Assembly: GCA_900323505.1 (NCBI GenBank)
Contig: OOIN01000002.1
Span: 2,621,376 to 2,685,375 of the forward strand
Origin: Ustilago trichophora
Lineage: Eukaryota > Basidiomycota > Ustilaginomycetes > Ustilaginales > Ustilaginaceae
Direction: 5' to 3'
Length of the DNA: 64,000 nt
A program made the translations under genes and the position numbers. This document shows, one piece after another, positions 1-11,080 of the stretch; position 1 is the stretch's first letter, and each line of letters begins with the position of its first letter. The notes beneath the pieces are model-generated. The model was not told where the DNA came from and made no database searches. It was given only the letters and a program-made list of their open reading frames with translations.

Positions 1-37
1 ACCGTGACTTGGTCTCAAGACATCATGATACTCAATA

Positions 38-1554
38 ATGTTATCGTGATGGTGGTTTGGGACGCTGGAGCTTACATCGTGATGTAAGCTAATGTTATTG
101 TGATGTATAATTCAATGCCATTGTGATCACCGCTTCTTGTCATTGTGACTCAATGCTCATCATGTGTTACTGCTGCTTGTGTTATTGAGACCATGCACTG
201 CATTGCAACTGTGAATACATACATACATCATGAGCTAAGCTGAGACTGCAGGATCAATGGGAGCTGGATCGTGCCATAGACCATGTTGACAAAGAGCTGC
301 TTCAGCATCGTGATCAGTTGAGAGAGGATGACCGGCCTCTGCTACCACCATCCAACGGTTTGTCTCGTGTATCCAGCCTCGTGCCATCTCTGGAGTGATT
401 GTGGCAAGCAATGCATCAATCCATGAGCGTATATCCTCCGCCTCGTGAAGCTCTTGATGACCAACAAAGGGTTTGACCTTTGCAAAGACCTTTTTGGCGA
501 TATTGAACCATGGTGTATACGGCGGGAGGTACTGAATATGGTGGCCTTGTGCAATGACTGTTTGAATGAGGCGCTGTGAGTGGTGGAAGGGGACATTGAC
601 GAGGACGAAGGTCTTTCCTTGACCTTCAAACTTTGGAAGTACGTAGGCCAGGAAGAAGTCGAGGAGAGCGTCAGCATTCCATGCTCCAGTTTTGACATGG
701 TGGGCTTGAATGCCATTGTGATCAATGGCGACAAGGAGCGAGAGATTGGGCCCACGATTGTATGGCCGGTTCTGCTGTATAGCTTGCTGTCCGACAGGAG
801 CACGGCCAACCTTTTGTGTCTGTTGCAAGTGGAAGCCGGCTTTGTCAAGGAAGACGGCGTCGTTGAGCAAAAGGCCTTGTCCACAATATGCTGCCACCCA
901 CTCGCAGCGAGCGGCGATCGTCTCTGGAGAATTGTGTCGATCATGCTGAACACCGGTCCTCTTGAGTGTCAAATGGCACCGGTTGTGGAGGGCATTCTGG
1001 ACCGAGGTAATGGATAGCTTGAGACCTGTCTCCTGTTGCAGGTGTTGACGGATCTCTTCGATGGTGGCGCCAGGATGCTGGGAAATGTAGTGGAGCATGA
1101 CGTCGAGATGGTGTTGTTGGGCCCGGTGGCCACAAAAAGCGCCTCCTTTCTTCTTCTGGGCGCTGCTATCTCCTGTATCTTCATACTTACGGATGATGCT
1201 ATCCACGGTTGACCACAGATAGTGAAGGCGTTTGGCGACCTTGGCCTTTGTTTGGCCCTTGTGCAATACAAAATTGACAATTTTTTCACAGATTGAGTCC
1301 GGTACAATGTTCCTCTTGTGAGTTACGGGCATGTTGATGATGGTGATGGTGATGGTGATGAGGCAAAGAGGATGGTTGGTTTGGCCGGAGGATAGATACA
1401 GAGAGTTACGGGTGGCCTGAGCAGATGTGTCAGCCCCAGTCAGCCATCCCAAAAAGTGCTGAGCATCCTGATGACATCAGCTTAGAGATCTTGATAACAA
1501 CATTACTCATCATGGTCCAAGGCACACTATCCCAATCAATCATCACGATAACAT
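38..1554 (-). mobile_element. Eroded Tc1/IS630-type DNA transposon
   Basis: A perfect 14-bp inverted pair, ATGTTATCGTGATG at 38-51 and its reverse complement at 1541-1554, brackets a transposase reading frame. Near-copies of the motif recur inside (92-105), and a palindrome CTTACATC-GT-GATGTAAG lies at 71-88, so the ends are subterminal iterated motifs rather than one clean terminal repeat. The true left end may lie outside the window. No TA target duplication could be assigned with confidence. The element limits are therefore approximate. Confidence 0.55.
235..1332 (-). CDS. Tc1/mariner-IS630-like transposase, probably inactive
   Basis: The frame encodes about 365 residues: an N-terminal helix-turn-helix region (homeodomain-like, residues about 1-110) and a DDE-superfamily endonuclease fold. 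The start was placed at the ATG at 1332 (MPVTHKR), because the 40 upstream in-frame codons include a simple repeat (ITITITII) from a GAT/GGT microsatellite. Family motifs are visible but altered. The first motif reads FLDKAGF, where the family normally has F-D-E-S-G-F, so the first Asp is kept. The second reads VLVNVPFHHS, where D-N-x-x-x-H is expected, so the Asp is missing. The third reads LPPYTPWFNIAKKVF, where N-P-I-E is expected, so the Glu is replaced by Lys. With two of three catalytic acids lost in an otherwise open frame, the protein is most likely catalytically dead: a decaying copy or a DNA-binding remnant. Confidence 0.75.
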   Translation of the reverse strand: MPVTHKRNIVPDSICEKIVNFVLHKGQTKAKVAKRLHYLWSTVDSIIRKYEDTGDSSAQKKKGGAFCGHRAQQHHLDVMLHYISQHPGATIEEIRQHLQQETGLKLSITSVQNALHNRCHLTLKRTGVQHDRHNSPETIAARCEWVAAYCGQGLLLNDAVFLDKAGFHLQQTQKVGRAPVGQQAIQQNRPYNRGPNLSLLVAIDHNGIQAHHVKTGAWNADALLDFFLAYVLPKFEGQGKTFVLVNVPFHHSQRLIQTVIAQGHHIQYLPPYTPWFNIAKKVFAKVKPFVGHQELHEAEDIRSWIDALLATITPEMARGWIHETNRWMVVAEAGHPLSTDHDAEAALCQHGLWHDPAPIDPAVSA

Positions 1555-1845
1555 CATATAGCATCATGATAACATTGTATTGGTGTCTCAAAGTGATGGT
1601 GAAAAAGGAATATTACAAAGCAGAAAATGAACTTAAATCTGGAAAAAAATTCGGCACACAAAATTCTGCTCTCCGTCGTAATCCTTCTGCCAAGTGTGAT
1701 CCCTTCACAAAGTAGATCGACCTTCAGCCACTCTGCAACATACACACAATCATTGTTCCGTTTGCTAGAGGCCTCTAGGATATAGCATTAGCATGTGCTC
1801 TGGGTATACATGAACGATTCCATCTTGTAGTAAAGGAACAAGGTA

Positions 1846-4551
1846 TCAAAGTTGAACGAACGATAAGAGCTCAGCAGCCGATTGCACAGTCGCAGCATCT
1901 TCTTCAACCTGATGCAGGAGCGGAGTTACAGCCATCGTAGACCTTCCTTTCCTGACGCCACTTGCAGTCGGTGGAAGGACAGATTTTCTCGCCCTAGGGT
2001 GAAGGGACTTTCTCCCAGCCACCGGAGCACTCTTCTTAGCTCCGCTCGACGAGGCAGCCACTTCATCCAAAAACCCACGTGCAGCAGCATCCAGTCGAGC
2101 AGCTGCATTATGCAGCGAGGTATAGGCCTGCGTTTCATGCTGTGCATTTGGGTCTGTAGGTTTGGGCGGTTTGCAAGACTTGCACTTGACACGGATGAGT
2201 TTGTGCGCAAGGTAGCGCAGCCAGAGCAGGTTGGTTGCTGGGTTGAAGCTTTGCCAGTCGCCTTTGGTAAGTGTACGCATTTCGCGGTAGACGTCGAATT
2301 GGGGGTCGCCCGAGCCTTCAAATAGGGTCTCATCGTCAAAAGGGTAGTGGAGGACGTCGGGTTTCTTGCTCTTGCTTTTGGTGGTGGGCGAGATGGATGC
2401 ACGGGAGAGGGTAAAGTCGATGATCGTTGCTTTGACTCCGGAGGTGCTGGGATTAAGCAGCCAGCTCGGCGCAGCGTCATCATCCGTATTACTGACCTTT
2501 GAGCGCGCAACCGACTTGCGACGAGTTGTCTCCGTGACGAGCGGGGCGGCTGAATCCTGCGAGACGGTCTGAACGAGAATGTTGCCCCAATGCAGGTCAC
2601 GATGTTCGAACTCGTACCTCGACTCCATCTCGCTCAATCCCGCAACCACCTGCCAAAAGATCGATGCGGCCTGCAGCCAGGACTTGACTTTGAGGCTCTC
2701 CAGATCCGTTCCTCCATCAGACATGACGATCAAGGCGTACACCTGTTGACGGCCCAACACATGTGGGCGGATGTTTTCTGCTCCTTCGCCCGTCTTGGTG
2801 CGGCGCTTGGCGTCCCATCGATCCCAGGCTTGAAGAAGAGCTGCTGGGTACGTGCCCCTGACGATGTGCGCTGCTCGCAGTGATACAAATGAGGCTGTAG
2901 CGCTGTATTCGCGCCCGATGAGCTGCATGAGTCGGATCTCGCGTTCAACATCAGCGGCAGGCGATGTGTAGGGAAGATCGTCGCCATCGTCGGTGCTGTT
3001 GGGGCCTGAAATGGGGATGATCTTGAGCACGAGTGCTTCCTGCTTTCCACCCCTGGTAGAGGAGGTCGATTGTGAACATTCAAAGATCTTGAAAACTTCG
3101 CTGTAGCTCGCTTCTCCGATCTTCTCCCGACGGCGGCGTGAGGGAGACGTCTTGGAGGAGCTCGCAGCTGTACGAAGTTGACGGATCACTTCTGCGAAAG
3201 AGTTGGGCTTGGTCTGGCAGACGGAGGCAAGCAGCGCGGAAAGATGGCTATCACTTGCCGTCACCTCTTCCCCATCTGCCACTGCGAGGTCAGCCACCCG
3301 AGCTGCGAGCTTGACCGTGGGATCTTGCTCACTCTCGTCCTCTGATCCCTCTGTGGCCTTGTCTGTGTCCTCGTCCTCATCGCTGTCTGCTGCGATGCGT
3401 CGGGTGACACGTTTGTTCTGCTTGGCTTTGGATTTAGCGGCGGCTGACCTTTCAGGTGGTGGAATGCACAAGTCGTCATAGTTCGGAATGATGAGGGTGA
3501 AAGACGACTGACTAGTGCTTCCATCTTCAAAAGCTGAGCCCGACACGCCGTTGACAGATGACAGCGACGAGTCCGAGATGGTGATTGCAGTCGATCGTGT
3601 CGAGCCCAAGGCGGAAGTGTGCCTTGGCCTTGCAGCTATCGACTTTCTAGCGTTGCTGCGTACCGCTGGGGCTTTAGACTTGCGGCCTTGTGTATCGGAT
3701 GTTTGTTTTGAGGCTGGAGCAGAGAATTTGATCTGCTGTCGCTCTTGCTCTTCCTCAAGAGCGAGCTCAGCCAGCTGTCGAGCCTTCTCAACAAAGTAGG
3801 ATTTGGTAGGAACGGGGCGGCGTGGTGTCATGTCTCTGTCGGTGAAGTCGTAGTCCTCGATTGCCACGCGCGCCGCTTGGGCTGCTCGGCGAGGGGCTCT
3901 ACCAGTCGGCTGACTCTGTGGCGGCGTTGACTCGTTGGGTAGTGGTGCAGCAGAACTGCTGGCTGGAGTTGACACCTTGGATCGTAGAGGCTTCCTTACA
4001 GTCTGTGGAGACTCGGCTGCTACTCGCTTGGAGGTGGTTCGTCGGGCTTTCGGTGTCGTGATGATCGCAGCATCATTTTGTACGGACTTTGCTGCAGACT
4101 TGCGTGGTCTAAGGCTGGTTTGGCTTTCCACCTCTACCTGCTCTTTGATGGTGGGCACCCTGCTCGACAATGGTTTCCTCTGTCCCTCTTTGCTGGACGG
4201 CTGTATAGCTGTCTTCGGTGATTTAGTTGAGCTACAAGCAGAATGAAAGGACAGACTGGAGTTGGCGGTATCATACGCTGCGCTTTGATCTGCTGCTGGC
4301 TGACTGTTTAGAGAATCATCGTCGTTGTCCCCATCCGAGTCCGAGCTTTCGGAAAGGAGCTGTGAAGGCAGCACCGAAGCTCTAGATCGTCCGTATGTGG
4401 TTTTTGGCCTGGATCGAGAATTCAAGAAATCGAACGGATCGTTCTCATCGTTCTGCAAAGAAGTAAAGGTGCTGTGACGATTGACGATCCTGAGTTCTGC
4501 TTTGCGTCCGTACACCGACACCTTTTTGGTGTTACCTGAAAGGAACGACAT
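1846..4551 (-). CDS. hrk1: Haspin-family serine/threonine protein kinase
   Basis: About 901 residues. The first half is disordered and rich in Ser, Lys and Arg, with an acidic stretch. The last ~400 residues are an atypical protein kinase: glycine loop KIGEASYSEVF (~480), conserved Lys in LVLKIIPI, catalytic loop HRDLHWGNIL (~650), and DFT in place of DFG (IIDFTLSR, ~714). DYT/DFT and the HRDLHWGN loop are hallmarks of haspin. Haspin phosphorylates histone H3 Thr3 at centromeres to recruit the chromosomal passenger complex (known for the family). The ATG at 4551 (MSFLSGN) was preferred over one at 4707, because the intervening 52 codons look like 5' leader and the gene is divergent from uL1m, leaving 445 bp between starts. 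The symbol follows the S. pombe name. Confidence 0.88.
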   Translation of the reverse strand: MSFLSGNTKKVSVYGRKAELRIVNRHSTFTSLQNDENDPFDFLNSRSRPKTTYGRSRASVLPSQLLSESSDSDGDNDDDSLNSQPAADQSAAYDTANSSLSFHSACSSTKSPKTAIQPSSKEGQRKPLSSRVPTIKEQVEVESQTSLRPRKSAAKSVQNDAAIITTPKARRTTSKRVAAESPQTVRKPLRSKVSTPASSSAAPLPNESTPPQSQPTGRAPRRAAQAARVAIEDYDFTDRDMTPRRPVPTKSYFVEKARQLAELALEEEQERQQIKFSAPASKQTSDTQGRKSKAPAVRSNARKSIAARPRHTSALGSTRSTAITISDSSLSSVNGVSGSAFEDGSTSQSSFTLIIPNYDDLCIPPPERSAAAKSKAKQNKRVTRRIAADSDEDEDTDKATEGSEDESEQDPTVKLAARVADLAVADGEEVTASDSHLSALLASVCQTKPNSFAEVIRQLRTAASSSKTSPSRRRREKIGEASYSEVFKIFECSQSTSSTRGGKQEALVLKIIPISGPNSTDDGDDLPYTSPAADVEREIRLMQLIGREYSATASFVSLRAAHIVRGTYPAALLQAWDRWDAKRRTKTGEGAENIRPHVLGRQQVYALIVMSDGGTDLESLKVKSWLQAASIFWQVVAGLSEMESRYEFEHRDLHWGNILVQTVSQDSAAPLVTETTRRKSVARSKVSNTDDDAAPSWLLNPSTSGVKATIIDFTLSRASISPTTKSKSKKPDVLHYPFDDETLFEGSGDPQFDVYREMRTLTKGDWQSFNPATNLLWLRYLAHKLIRVKCKSCKPPKPTDPNAQHETQAYTSLHNAAARLDAAARGFLDEVAASSSGAKKSAPVAGRKSLHPRARKSVLPPTASGVRKGRSTMAVTPLLHQVEEDAATVQSAAELLSFVQL

Positions 4552-4996
4552 GGCGATGCGGCAAGCGCCCGAGAATCCTAGGCTGAAGGTTACGTGGATG
4601 CGATGAGGTGAGATAGGGTTGATGGTGGTGAAGAACACCTGGGAGGGTGACGAAGCTGAGCTATGGTTATGGGCGGCTATCCAGAGCCGTAGATCTGCAT
4701 GCATCAAAAAAGCCGGGTGGAAGAGAACACCAACACATGACTTTGCCCACTTTGGCTCTCACCCAAATTCAACGCGAATTCTACACGTGACTGGAGGGGC
4801 AAAAAGTTGGATTATGTAAGCGAGACAGAGCAAGAAAGGAAAGAAGGTCAAAAGTCGCATTCCCAATTTCTTCTTCCGATATCAGCCAGAAGACACCAAT
4901 TCTGTTGGATCCTGTTTCGTCGGCATCGTCTAGATTATCACCATACCCTCTTGGATATTGACCCACCTAGTACGGCCGATATCTCTCGTCACTGAA
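4552..4996. promoter_or_regulatory. Divergent promoter region of haspin and uL1m
   Basis: About 445 bp separate the two start codons, so the genes probably share a bidirectional promoter. No clear TATA box or repeated element was seen. No coding potential is evident apart from an unlikely N-terminal extension of the kinase. Confidence 0.5.
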
Positions 4997-6064
4997 ATGT
5001 CGTTTCTTCTCCCTGGTACCGCTTCCAGGGCTCTGGCCTCAGCCTCGGCCTCCAGCTCTCGATCTTTCAGCACCTCGATCGTCACCTTGAAAAAGTCCAA
5101 CCGTGCTCGCGGCGCCGCCAGGAAATCGCCTCGTAACCAAGCACTCTTCGCCGCTCTTTCGTCTCGAATCACACCAAGGCAAGGTGGAATTGCAGCAGCA
5201 GCAGCCAGTGCAGGAGCCAAGTCGGGCAAGAAGGCATCCAACAATCTTGAGCCCGCCGAGGGAGAGACCCTTCTTACCCTCGAGCAGGCGTGCGAACAGC
5301 TTCAGGCGCACGGTGCTGCCAGTCGACCCCTCAATGCATTCGAAGTCCACATTGTCACATCCGTCTCCTCGCATCAGACCAATGCCCTTCGAGGCAGAAT
5401 CGCATACCCAAGAGATCCCAGGACTAAGCAGGAACGTCTGCTGATCTTTGCCGAGGAAGGCTCTGAAGCTGCCGAGGCTGTCAAGGAAATCATTCAGAAC
5501 GAGGCTGCATCTTCATCGTCATCCTCCTCACAATCGGAGCCTGCCATCATCGTTGGTGGATCCGAGCTCATCTCGCAGGTGCTCAACAACCGCGTAACTG
5601 GCTTCACCAAGGTTCTCTGCACCAACACGCTCCTCTCCGAGGTATCCAAGGGTCTTGCCAGGTCACTGGGTCCCAAGGGTCTGATGCCCAACCCTCGTCG
5701 TGGTACCGTGGTTCCATCAGATGACAGGAAATCGATTGTCGATGCCATCCGCGAGTCGAAGGGTGCCATGGATTGGAGGTCAGACAAGGTTGGTGTGATT
5801 CGAGGTGCCGTCGGCCGTCTCAACTTTGACAAGGAAGATGTAAAGAAAAACGTCACCACCTTGCTCGATGCTATCGTCCAGAAGGTACCCACTTTGGGAT
5901 CCCAGCAGGCAGCGCAGGGTGCAGGACAGGCCAAGGAATATACTGCACGAGACAAGAGGTCGCCAGGAGAGCTCAAGAAGGCTGCCAACATCATCAAGCA
6001 GGTCCACCTCAGCTCTACTCAAGGCCCAGGTATCAAGCTCGATCTGCGCGATGTTCTGGCTTGA
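4997..6064 (+). CDS. MRPL1: Mitochondrial large-subunit ribosomal protein uL1m
   Basis: A 355-residue single-exon protein of the L1 family. The N-terminal ~60 residues are rich in Ser, Ala and Arg (RSFSTSIVTLKKS) and fit a mitochondrial targeting peptide. The L1 signature LGPKGLMPNPRRGTV lies around residue 230, followed by the usual GVIRGAVGRLNF strand. A Ser/Ala-rich acidic insert (residues ~170-185) is lineage-specific low complexity. uL1m forms the L1 stalk of the mitoribosome, where it contacts 21S rRNA at the tRNA exit site (family knowledge). The start at 4997 (MSFLLPG) gives the targeting peptide directly; an upstream in-frame start at 4958 lies in the leader. Confidence 0.92.
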   Translation: MSFLLPGTASRALASASASSSRSFSTSIVTLKKSNRARGAARKSPRNQALFAALSSRITPRQGGIAAAAASAGAKSGKKASNNLEPAEGETLLTLEQACEQLQAHGAASRPLNAFEVHIVTSVSSHQTNALRGRIAYPRDPRTKQERLLIFAEEGSEAAEAVKEIIQNEAASSSSSSSQSEPAIIVGGSELISQVLNNRVTGFTKVLCTNTLLSEVSKGLARSLGPKGLMPNPRRGTVVPSDDRKSIVDAIRESKGAMDWRSDKVGVIRGAVGRLNFDKEDVKKNVTTLLDAIVQKVPTLGSQQAAQGAGQAKEYTARDKRSPGELKKAANIIKQVHLSSTQGPGIKLDLRDVLA

Positions 6065-6442
6065 GCAGCTCAAATTGTAATCATCTCTTCTGTCACATGA
6101 TCGTAAGTTTTGTTTTCAACATCCAAACATGAGAGCGTGTGGTGTCAATGCGCGTGATCACGCAACTCTCCTATCAGACTTCCTGACTGGTCACAGAGTG
6201 GTTGTGATGGACCTGAGTCTTCCTTCGAGAGCATCGGAAGGATTCCCACTGACTATCTCAACTGAGAGCAGCAAGATAGAAGTGAGCCGAACGTTGATGC
6301 AGTTGGGCACAGTCGCTCACTCACAATAAAACCAATACTATCGGAGCGCGACCGATCAAATGAATGGTATCTACGAAACTTGGGATTCTCTTGTATATAT
6401 ATGTAACATGTTTGAATAGCAGAAGTCGAGCTCCTCAAGCTC
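6065..6442. other. Convergent 3' intergenic region
   Basis: This 378-bp stretch lies between the convergent stops of uL1m and Ade5,7. It holds AT-rich sequence with a TATATATATG run near 6393 that probably serves 3' end formation. No gene or RNA was recognised. Confidence 0.5.
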
Positions 6443-8896
6443 TTAAAGAGCCCAGCTCTCCATGTTAGTGTAGTGGACACCCTCGCCGTCAATGACGCGG
6501 CCCATGACAACAGGTCGCTCACCAGCCTGGCTGAGCAAGCCCAAGATCCTCTCCTGCTGCTCCTGCTGAATGATGAGCACCATGCCGATACCGTTGTTGA
6601 AGGTCCTGGCCATCTCCTCGGGCTCGACGTTACCGGTAGCTTGCAACCAGTCGAACAGTGCCGGTCGCTGCCACGATGCGAGGTCGATCTCGACACCCTT
6701 GCCAGGTGCGAGGATACGTGGGATGTTTTCTGTGAATCCGCCACCGGTGATGTGCGAAAGGGCGAGCAATCCCTGAGCCTCAGCGAAGAGGGGGGTGAGA
6801 GCATCGACGTAAATGCGAGTAGGGGCGATCAAGGCATCACCGAGGGTGGCGGCAGATGCAGAGCCGTCCTTTTCGGCAGACCAGGGGCAAGGTGCCGAAA
6901 GGTTGAGGCCAGATCGCGAGACAATCTTTCGAACGAGCGAGAAACCATTCGAGTGAACACCGGAACTGTGCAGACCAACGAGAACATCACCGGCCTTGAG
7001 CTGGTCGAGCAATGGCAAGAGAGCCTCACGCTCGACGGCGCCAACAGCAAATCCGGCAAGATCGTAGTCATCACCTTCGTACATGCCGGGCATCTCGGCG
7101 GTTTCACCGCCAATAAGACCACACTTGGCCTGTCGGCATCCCTCGGCGATACCAGAGATGACCGAGGTGGCCACGGGTACGCTCAGCTTGGAGCACGCAA
7201 AGTAGTCGAGGAAGTAGAGCGGGGCAGCACCCTGAACGAGCAAGTCGTTGACCGACATGGCCACAAGATCGATACCCACGGTGTCGTGCTTGCCCATGTC
7301 AAGAGCGACACGGAGCTTTGTGCCTACACCGTCAGTGCCCGAAACGAGAACAGGGTCACGCATGCCGATCGCCTTGAGGTCAAAAGTACCACCGAAGCCA
7401 CCGAGGGAAGCGTCGCAACCGGGTCGGCGAGTCGACTTGGCAAGGGGCTTGATTGCCTCGACGAGAGAGTTACCAGCGTCAATGTCGACACCAGCGGCGG
7501 CGTAGGTGAGACCAGCTGGGGCCGAGCTACCAGCAGCGGGCTTAAGGGCTCGGTGAGCAATGTCGCGACGGAAGGTCTTGCCCTCGAAGTGAACAGCGTC
7601 AACACCCTGGTAGGCGAGCTCGACAGCCTCCTGCAAAGTGTTGCCGAATGCCGAGACGGCGAGCACACGACCACCGGCAGTGACGAGCTGGCCATTGGCG
7701 TCGATCTTGGTACCAGCGTGGTAAACAGTGACGTTTTGGGGCACAGCACCGATAGTGATTGGCACACCGGTGGGGTACTTGCCAGGGTAGCCCTGGCTGG
7801 CGAGAACAATGCTGACGGCGTGCTGGTTGCGGACGACAGGCTTGACCGAGTCGAGACGACGCTCAACGCAAGCGAGGACGATGTCGGCAAGGCTGGTCTT
7901 GGACTCGTCGAGCAGCTCGAGGACGGCCTCGGTCTCGGGGTCACCGAAGCGGACGTTGTATTCGAGCACCTTGGGGCCGTCGGCGGTGAGCATGAGACCG
8001 ACGAAGAGCATGCCGACAAAGGGGAAACCCTCGTTACGCATACCATCGATGGTGGGAACGAGCACCTCGTTGCGGATACGAGCGGGGAGGTCATCGACGA
8101 GACCTTCGGGAGCGGGAGTGTAGGCACCCATACCACCCGTGTTGGGGCCAGTGTCACCCTCACCAATACGCTTGTGGTCCTGGCAGCCGGGGAGAGCAGT
8201 GACAGTGTATCCGTCAGAGAAGGCAAGCACCGAAAGCTCGGGGCCGACGAGCCTCTGCTCGATCAGGAGAGACGATCCGGCATCACCAAAGACCTTTTTG
8301 ACAAGAATGTCCTCGACACCCTCACGAGCCTCGGCATCGGACTCGGGGAGGAGAACACCCTTACCGGCGGCAAGACCGGAAGCCTTGAGGACGACCTGCT
8401 GAGCACCGCCAAGCTTCTGGATGTAGGTGAGGCACTCGTGGACCTGGGAGGCGTCGAACGACTGGAAAGCAGCGGTGGGAATGTTGTACTTGTCCATGAA
8501 GGCCTTGGCGAAGGTCTTGGAACCTTCCATCTGGGCAGCGACGGGCGAGGGGCCAAAGACGGGGATGCCGACCTTGCGGAAGGCGAGCTCGACACCATCG
8601 ACCAATGGCTGCTCGGGACCGGGGAAGCAGAGGTTGATGCCGTTCTGGACAGCCCAGGCGGTGATGTCGCCAAAGTCGCCCGAGGCATTGGGGGAGTCGA
8701 GGTTGGTGCATCGAGGGCCAAGCGTGGCGGTACCGCCGTTACCGGGCGCGCAGAAGACGTGCTCTACGCGAGGGGAGCGGAGGAAGTGATTGGCGATGGC
8801 ATGTTCACGTCCACCGGAGCCAAGGATAAGGACGCGAAGAGGAGCGGGCGATGGAAGCATCGACTCGAGGGGGATGTTGAGAGTGGAAGAAGCCAT
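6443..8896 (-). CDS. ADE5,7: Bifunctional GARS-AIRS purine biosynthesis protein
   Basis: An 817-residue fusion. Residues ~1-430 are phosphoribosylamine-glycine ligase (GARS, step 2 of IMP synthesis): N-terminal [11 protein letters not shown] nucleotide-binding loop, and the ATP-grasp segments [13 protein letters not shown] and [10 protein letters not shown]. Residues ~450-817 are phosphoribosylformylglycinamidine cyclo-ligase (AIRS, step 5): [39 protein letters not shown] and [10 protein letters not shown]. Fungi characteristically fuse these two non-consecutive steps (Ade5,7 in budding yeast, Ade1 in fission yeast) as a cytosolic enzyme. The ATG at 8896 (MASSTLN) was chosen; 13 upstream in-frame codons from 8935 look like leader. 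All family motifs are intact. Strong codon bias leaves the opposite strand open over almost the whole gene. Confidence 0.96.
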   Translation of the reverse strand: MASSTLNIPLESMLPSPAPLRVLILGSGGREHAIANHFLRSPRVEHVFCAPGNGGTATLGPRCTNLDSPNASGDFGDITAWAVQNGINLCFPGPEQPLVDGVELAFRKVGIPVFGPSPVAAQMEGSKTFAKAFMDKYNIPTAAFQSFDASQVHECLTYIQKLGGAQQVVLKASGLAAGKGVLLPESDAEAREGVEDILVKKVFGDAGSSLLIEQRLVGPELSVLAFSDGYTVTALPGCQDHKRIGEGDTGPNTGGMGAYTPAPEGLVDDLPARIRNEVLVPTIDGMRNEGFPFVGMLFVGLMLTADGPKVLEYNVRFGDPETEAVLELLDESKTSLADIVLACVERRLDSVKPVVRNQHAVSIVLASQGYPGKYPTGVPITIGAVPQNVTVYHAGTKIDANGQLVTAGGRVLAVSAFGNTLQEAVELAYQGVDAVHFEGKTFRRDIAHRALKPAAGSSAPAGLTYAAAGVDIDAGNSLVEAIKPLAKSTRRPGCDASLGGFGGTFDLKAIGMRDPVLVSGTDGVGTKLRVALDMGKHDTVGIDLVAMSVNDLLVQGAAPLYFLDYFACSKLSVPVATSVISGIAEGCRQAKCGLIGGETAEMPGMYEGDDYDLAGFAVGAVEREALLPLLDQLKAGDVLVGLHSSGVHSNGFSLVRKIVSRSGLNLSAPCPWSAEKDGSASAATLGDALIAPTRIYVDALTPLFAEAQGLLALSHITGGGFTENIPRILAPGKGVEIDLASWQRPALFDWLQATGNVEPEEMARTFNNGIGMVLIIQQEQQERILGLLSQAGERPVVMGRVIDGEGVHYTNMESWAL

Positions 8897-11080
8897 CTTG
8901 GGTCGTTTGCGGCAAGGTTCTTGTTGCACCTGCATTATACTTCGCCTCTGTAACGAGACGAGCTAACAAGGGATGCGGGGTGGAGGAGAAGCGAGTGGAG
9001 CAAGGTGGAGAGAAGAAGGATGGAACTCGGAGAAGGCCGATCTTCGAGAAGAAGAAGAAGAAAAAGAAGAAGGGAAGGAGCAGGACAGCCGACGACGGTG
9101 TTGGTCAGGGCCAGGCGAGGGTTCACGAAAAAAGCAAGCTTCCAGATTGGCTGTTGTCGCTGCTGTCAAAAGCGTACAGTATCTTGCTGTGGAGACAGCG
9201 TCCAACAAAATTTCTTTTTCGGAAAAGCGAACAGGAAGACTTGGCTCTCTCCACGTTCCTCCGTGTCTACGCCAATGGCAAGCCCTTTCCTTTGAGTGAC
9301 GCTTTCTTCCTTGCACTGACTCGCCAAACAAAGCTTTCTTGGGCTCGCATGGGTCCCAAAGGGCAAGAAAAGAAAAATTTCGACAGGAAAAGCTGGAAGG
9401 ACAAGATGAATTCTAATCCGACTTCCGATGTTCCTCGAGTGGCGATCATGTTTATCGGCCGTGTACAGATGATCGAGGCTGAACATGTTTTTCATCGGGC
9501 GAACCGATCCGAATTGCTTTCAGCGCATATCTTTTTCAAGTTGCAAGAAACCGTGGGGGTATTCTCACACAAGAGCTGGCCCCAAATTAGGAACATTGAT
9601 GCACTAGCTACGCGAGGGTTTGTAGAGGGCGATCAGTTGCGAGCAAAGGATCTGCGTTTGCTTGGAAGCTTATCTGATCCGAGACAAGACTCTGCTGGCG
9701 CATCCATTTGGTATTCAAAGCTGGAATGGGCTGTCAGCAATCGCAACCAACTGACTGCAGTACTGAAGCTGCTTCAATTCAGCTACATCTTGGCGCGCAG
9801 AAATCAGATAGCCAGATCAGCGCGCCAAGGATCGGATCGGCCCAAGTTGCGTTGCGGTAGGCAAAGAATATTCTTTCAGCTGTCCATGTCACGCAGAGAC
9901 CGTCGAACAGCTTCCAAGTCGGCTGGCGAAAGGGTGCGGCGAGCGTGGGAAGAAAGTGCAAGGAAAGTGGGGGGCACTCGGTTCGGCCTTCCAAGCGACA
10001 AAGAGGCGAGAAAAGAGACGAAAAAGAAAACAAGATCCGTGATGCTCCGCTTATCAGATCTCGGCGCGCGGGCTCTCTGGCGCGCTAAAGGGATGAAAAT
10101 TTGATCAACTCATGGGCCTTTCAGATTTGTGCTTCTGGTACACGGAGGGCTCTTGGCCGAGACCAACAATCTCTTGGCGCAGGACTATCACGAGGTGCAA
10201 CTGCGGCATTAGCTATGGTTCCATTGAAACTGCCACAGAGGGACGCTCCTGTGCAGCGAGTCGGATGGTAAGAGATCGTGATGCGAGTCTCCACACAATG
10301 TTGGCTGTCCATGAGGAAGGCAAGACACGAAAAGGCAGGAGAAAGGAGGCATAGGAGATAGGGGAAGGTATACGAACGAGTGCCAGACCGGATGGGCCAT
10401 CAAACGCAGGCAGGCGTGGCGTGGCATGGCATGGCATGCATGGCTTGACTATCTGATTACGGAAACGGACGGAGTCAACTTTCAACCTGCGCTGCGAGAC
10501 TGTGTGCCAAATCTGGCAACTCGGGCGCTGTTGGACGAAATGACGGCAAACAAGGCGGATTTTCAGCGAGGTACGGCTGACTCGGTCAAACAAAAAAAAA
10601 AGAAAAAGCAAAAAGAGAGAGGCGCTGCAAGCCAATCAATAATCAGATGGCAAGCGAGCCAAAGAGACTGTTTCGGACCGAGAAAATTCAAGAGGCACTT
10701 TTGGGTGGAGTACAGTACAGAACAGCGAATTCAAATTCCACTTTTACACAGACAGCCAAGAGTCGAAGAAAAGGCAAGGCTGTACTGCGTAGTACTCACA
10801 AAAGCTGAGACTGGCCTGCCGCCTTGTTTGCTCATTCCTATTTCGAACTTCCGCCTTACATCAATCAGCCACAGCTTTGACTCTCCGTGTACTGTACTGT
10901 ACAGCAACACTTGCCAAGCACTCCTTCCTCTGCAACATGCTTCTCCGAACAGTTCCGTTGTTGGCTTCTCTTGTTCCTCTTGCTTGTAGCGTACCCTACA
11001 TCTCTTTCTACCACCATCATCTGTATCATTACAACGAACACTTAGCCTAGGATTCAAGCATTCATTATACGGCCTCGGCA
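8897..11080. other. Long intergenic region with no convincing gene
   Basis: About 2.2 kb separate the divergent ADE5,7 and FAD-oxidoreductase starts. Contents: a purine-rich AAG tract at ~9045-9080, a GGCAT tandem stretch at ~10420-10442, an A-rich run at ~10590, and TGTACTGTAC-type motifs at 10710-10718 and 10889-10902. A 374-codon open frame (8980-10104, +) has the composition of read-through of purine-rich DNA and no recognisable domain, so I do not call it a gene. The length is large for a compact fungal genome and could hide an unannotated non-coding RNA. Confidence 0.4.

Noticed and set aside
6473..8953. 826-codon open frame on the plus strand across ADE5,7
   Set aside because: It is antisense to an intact, well-conserved enzyme and has no domain of its own. 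Strong codon bias in the real gene keeps the opposite frame open.
8980..10104. 374-codon plus-strand frame between ADE5,7 and the FAD oxidoreductase
   Set aside because: It starts in an AAG microsatellite, has no recognisable domain or typical codon use, and overlaps other equally long random frames.
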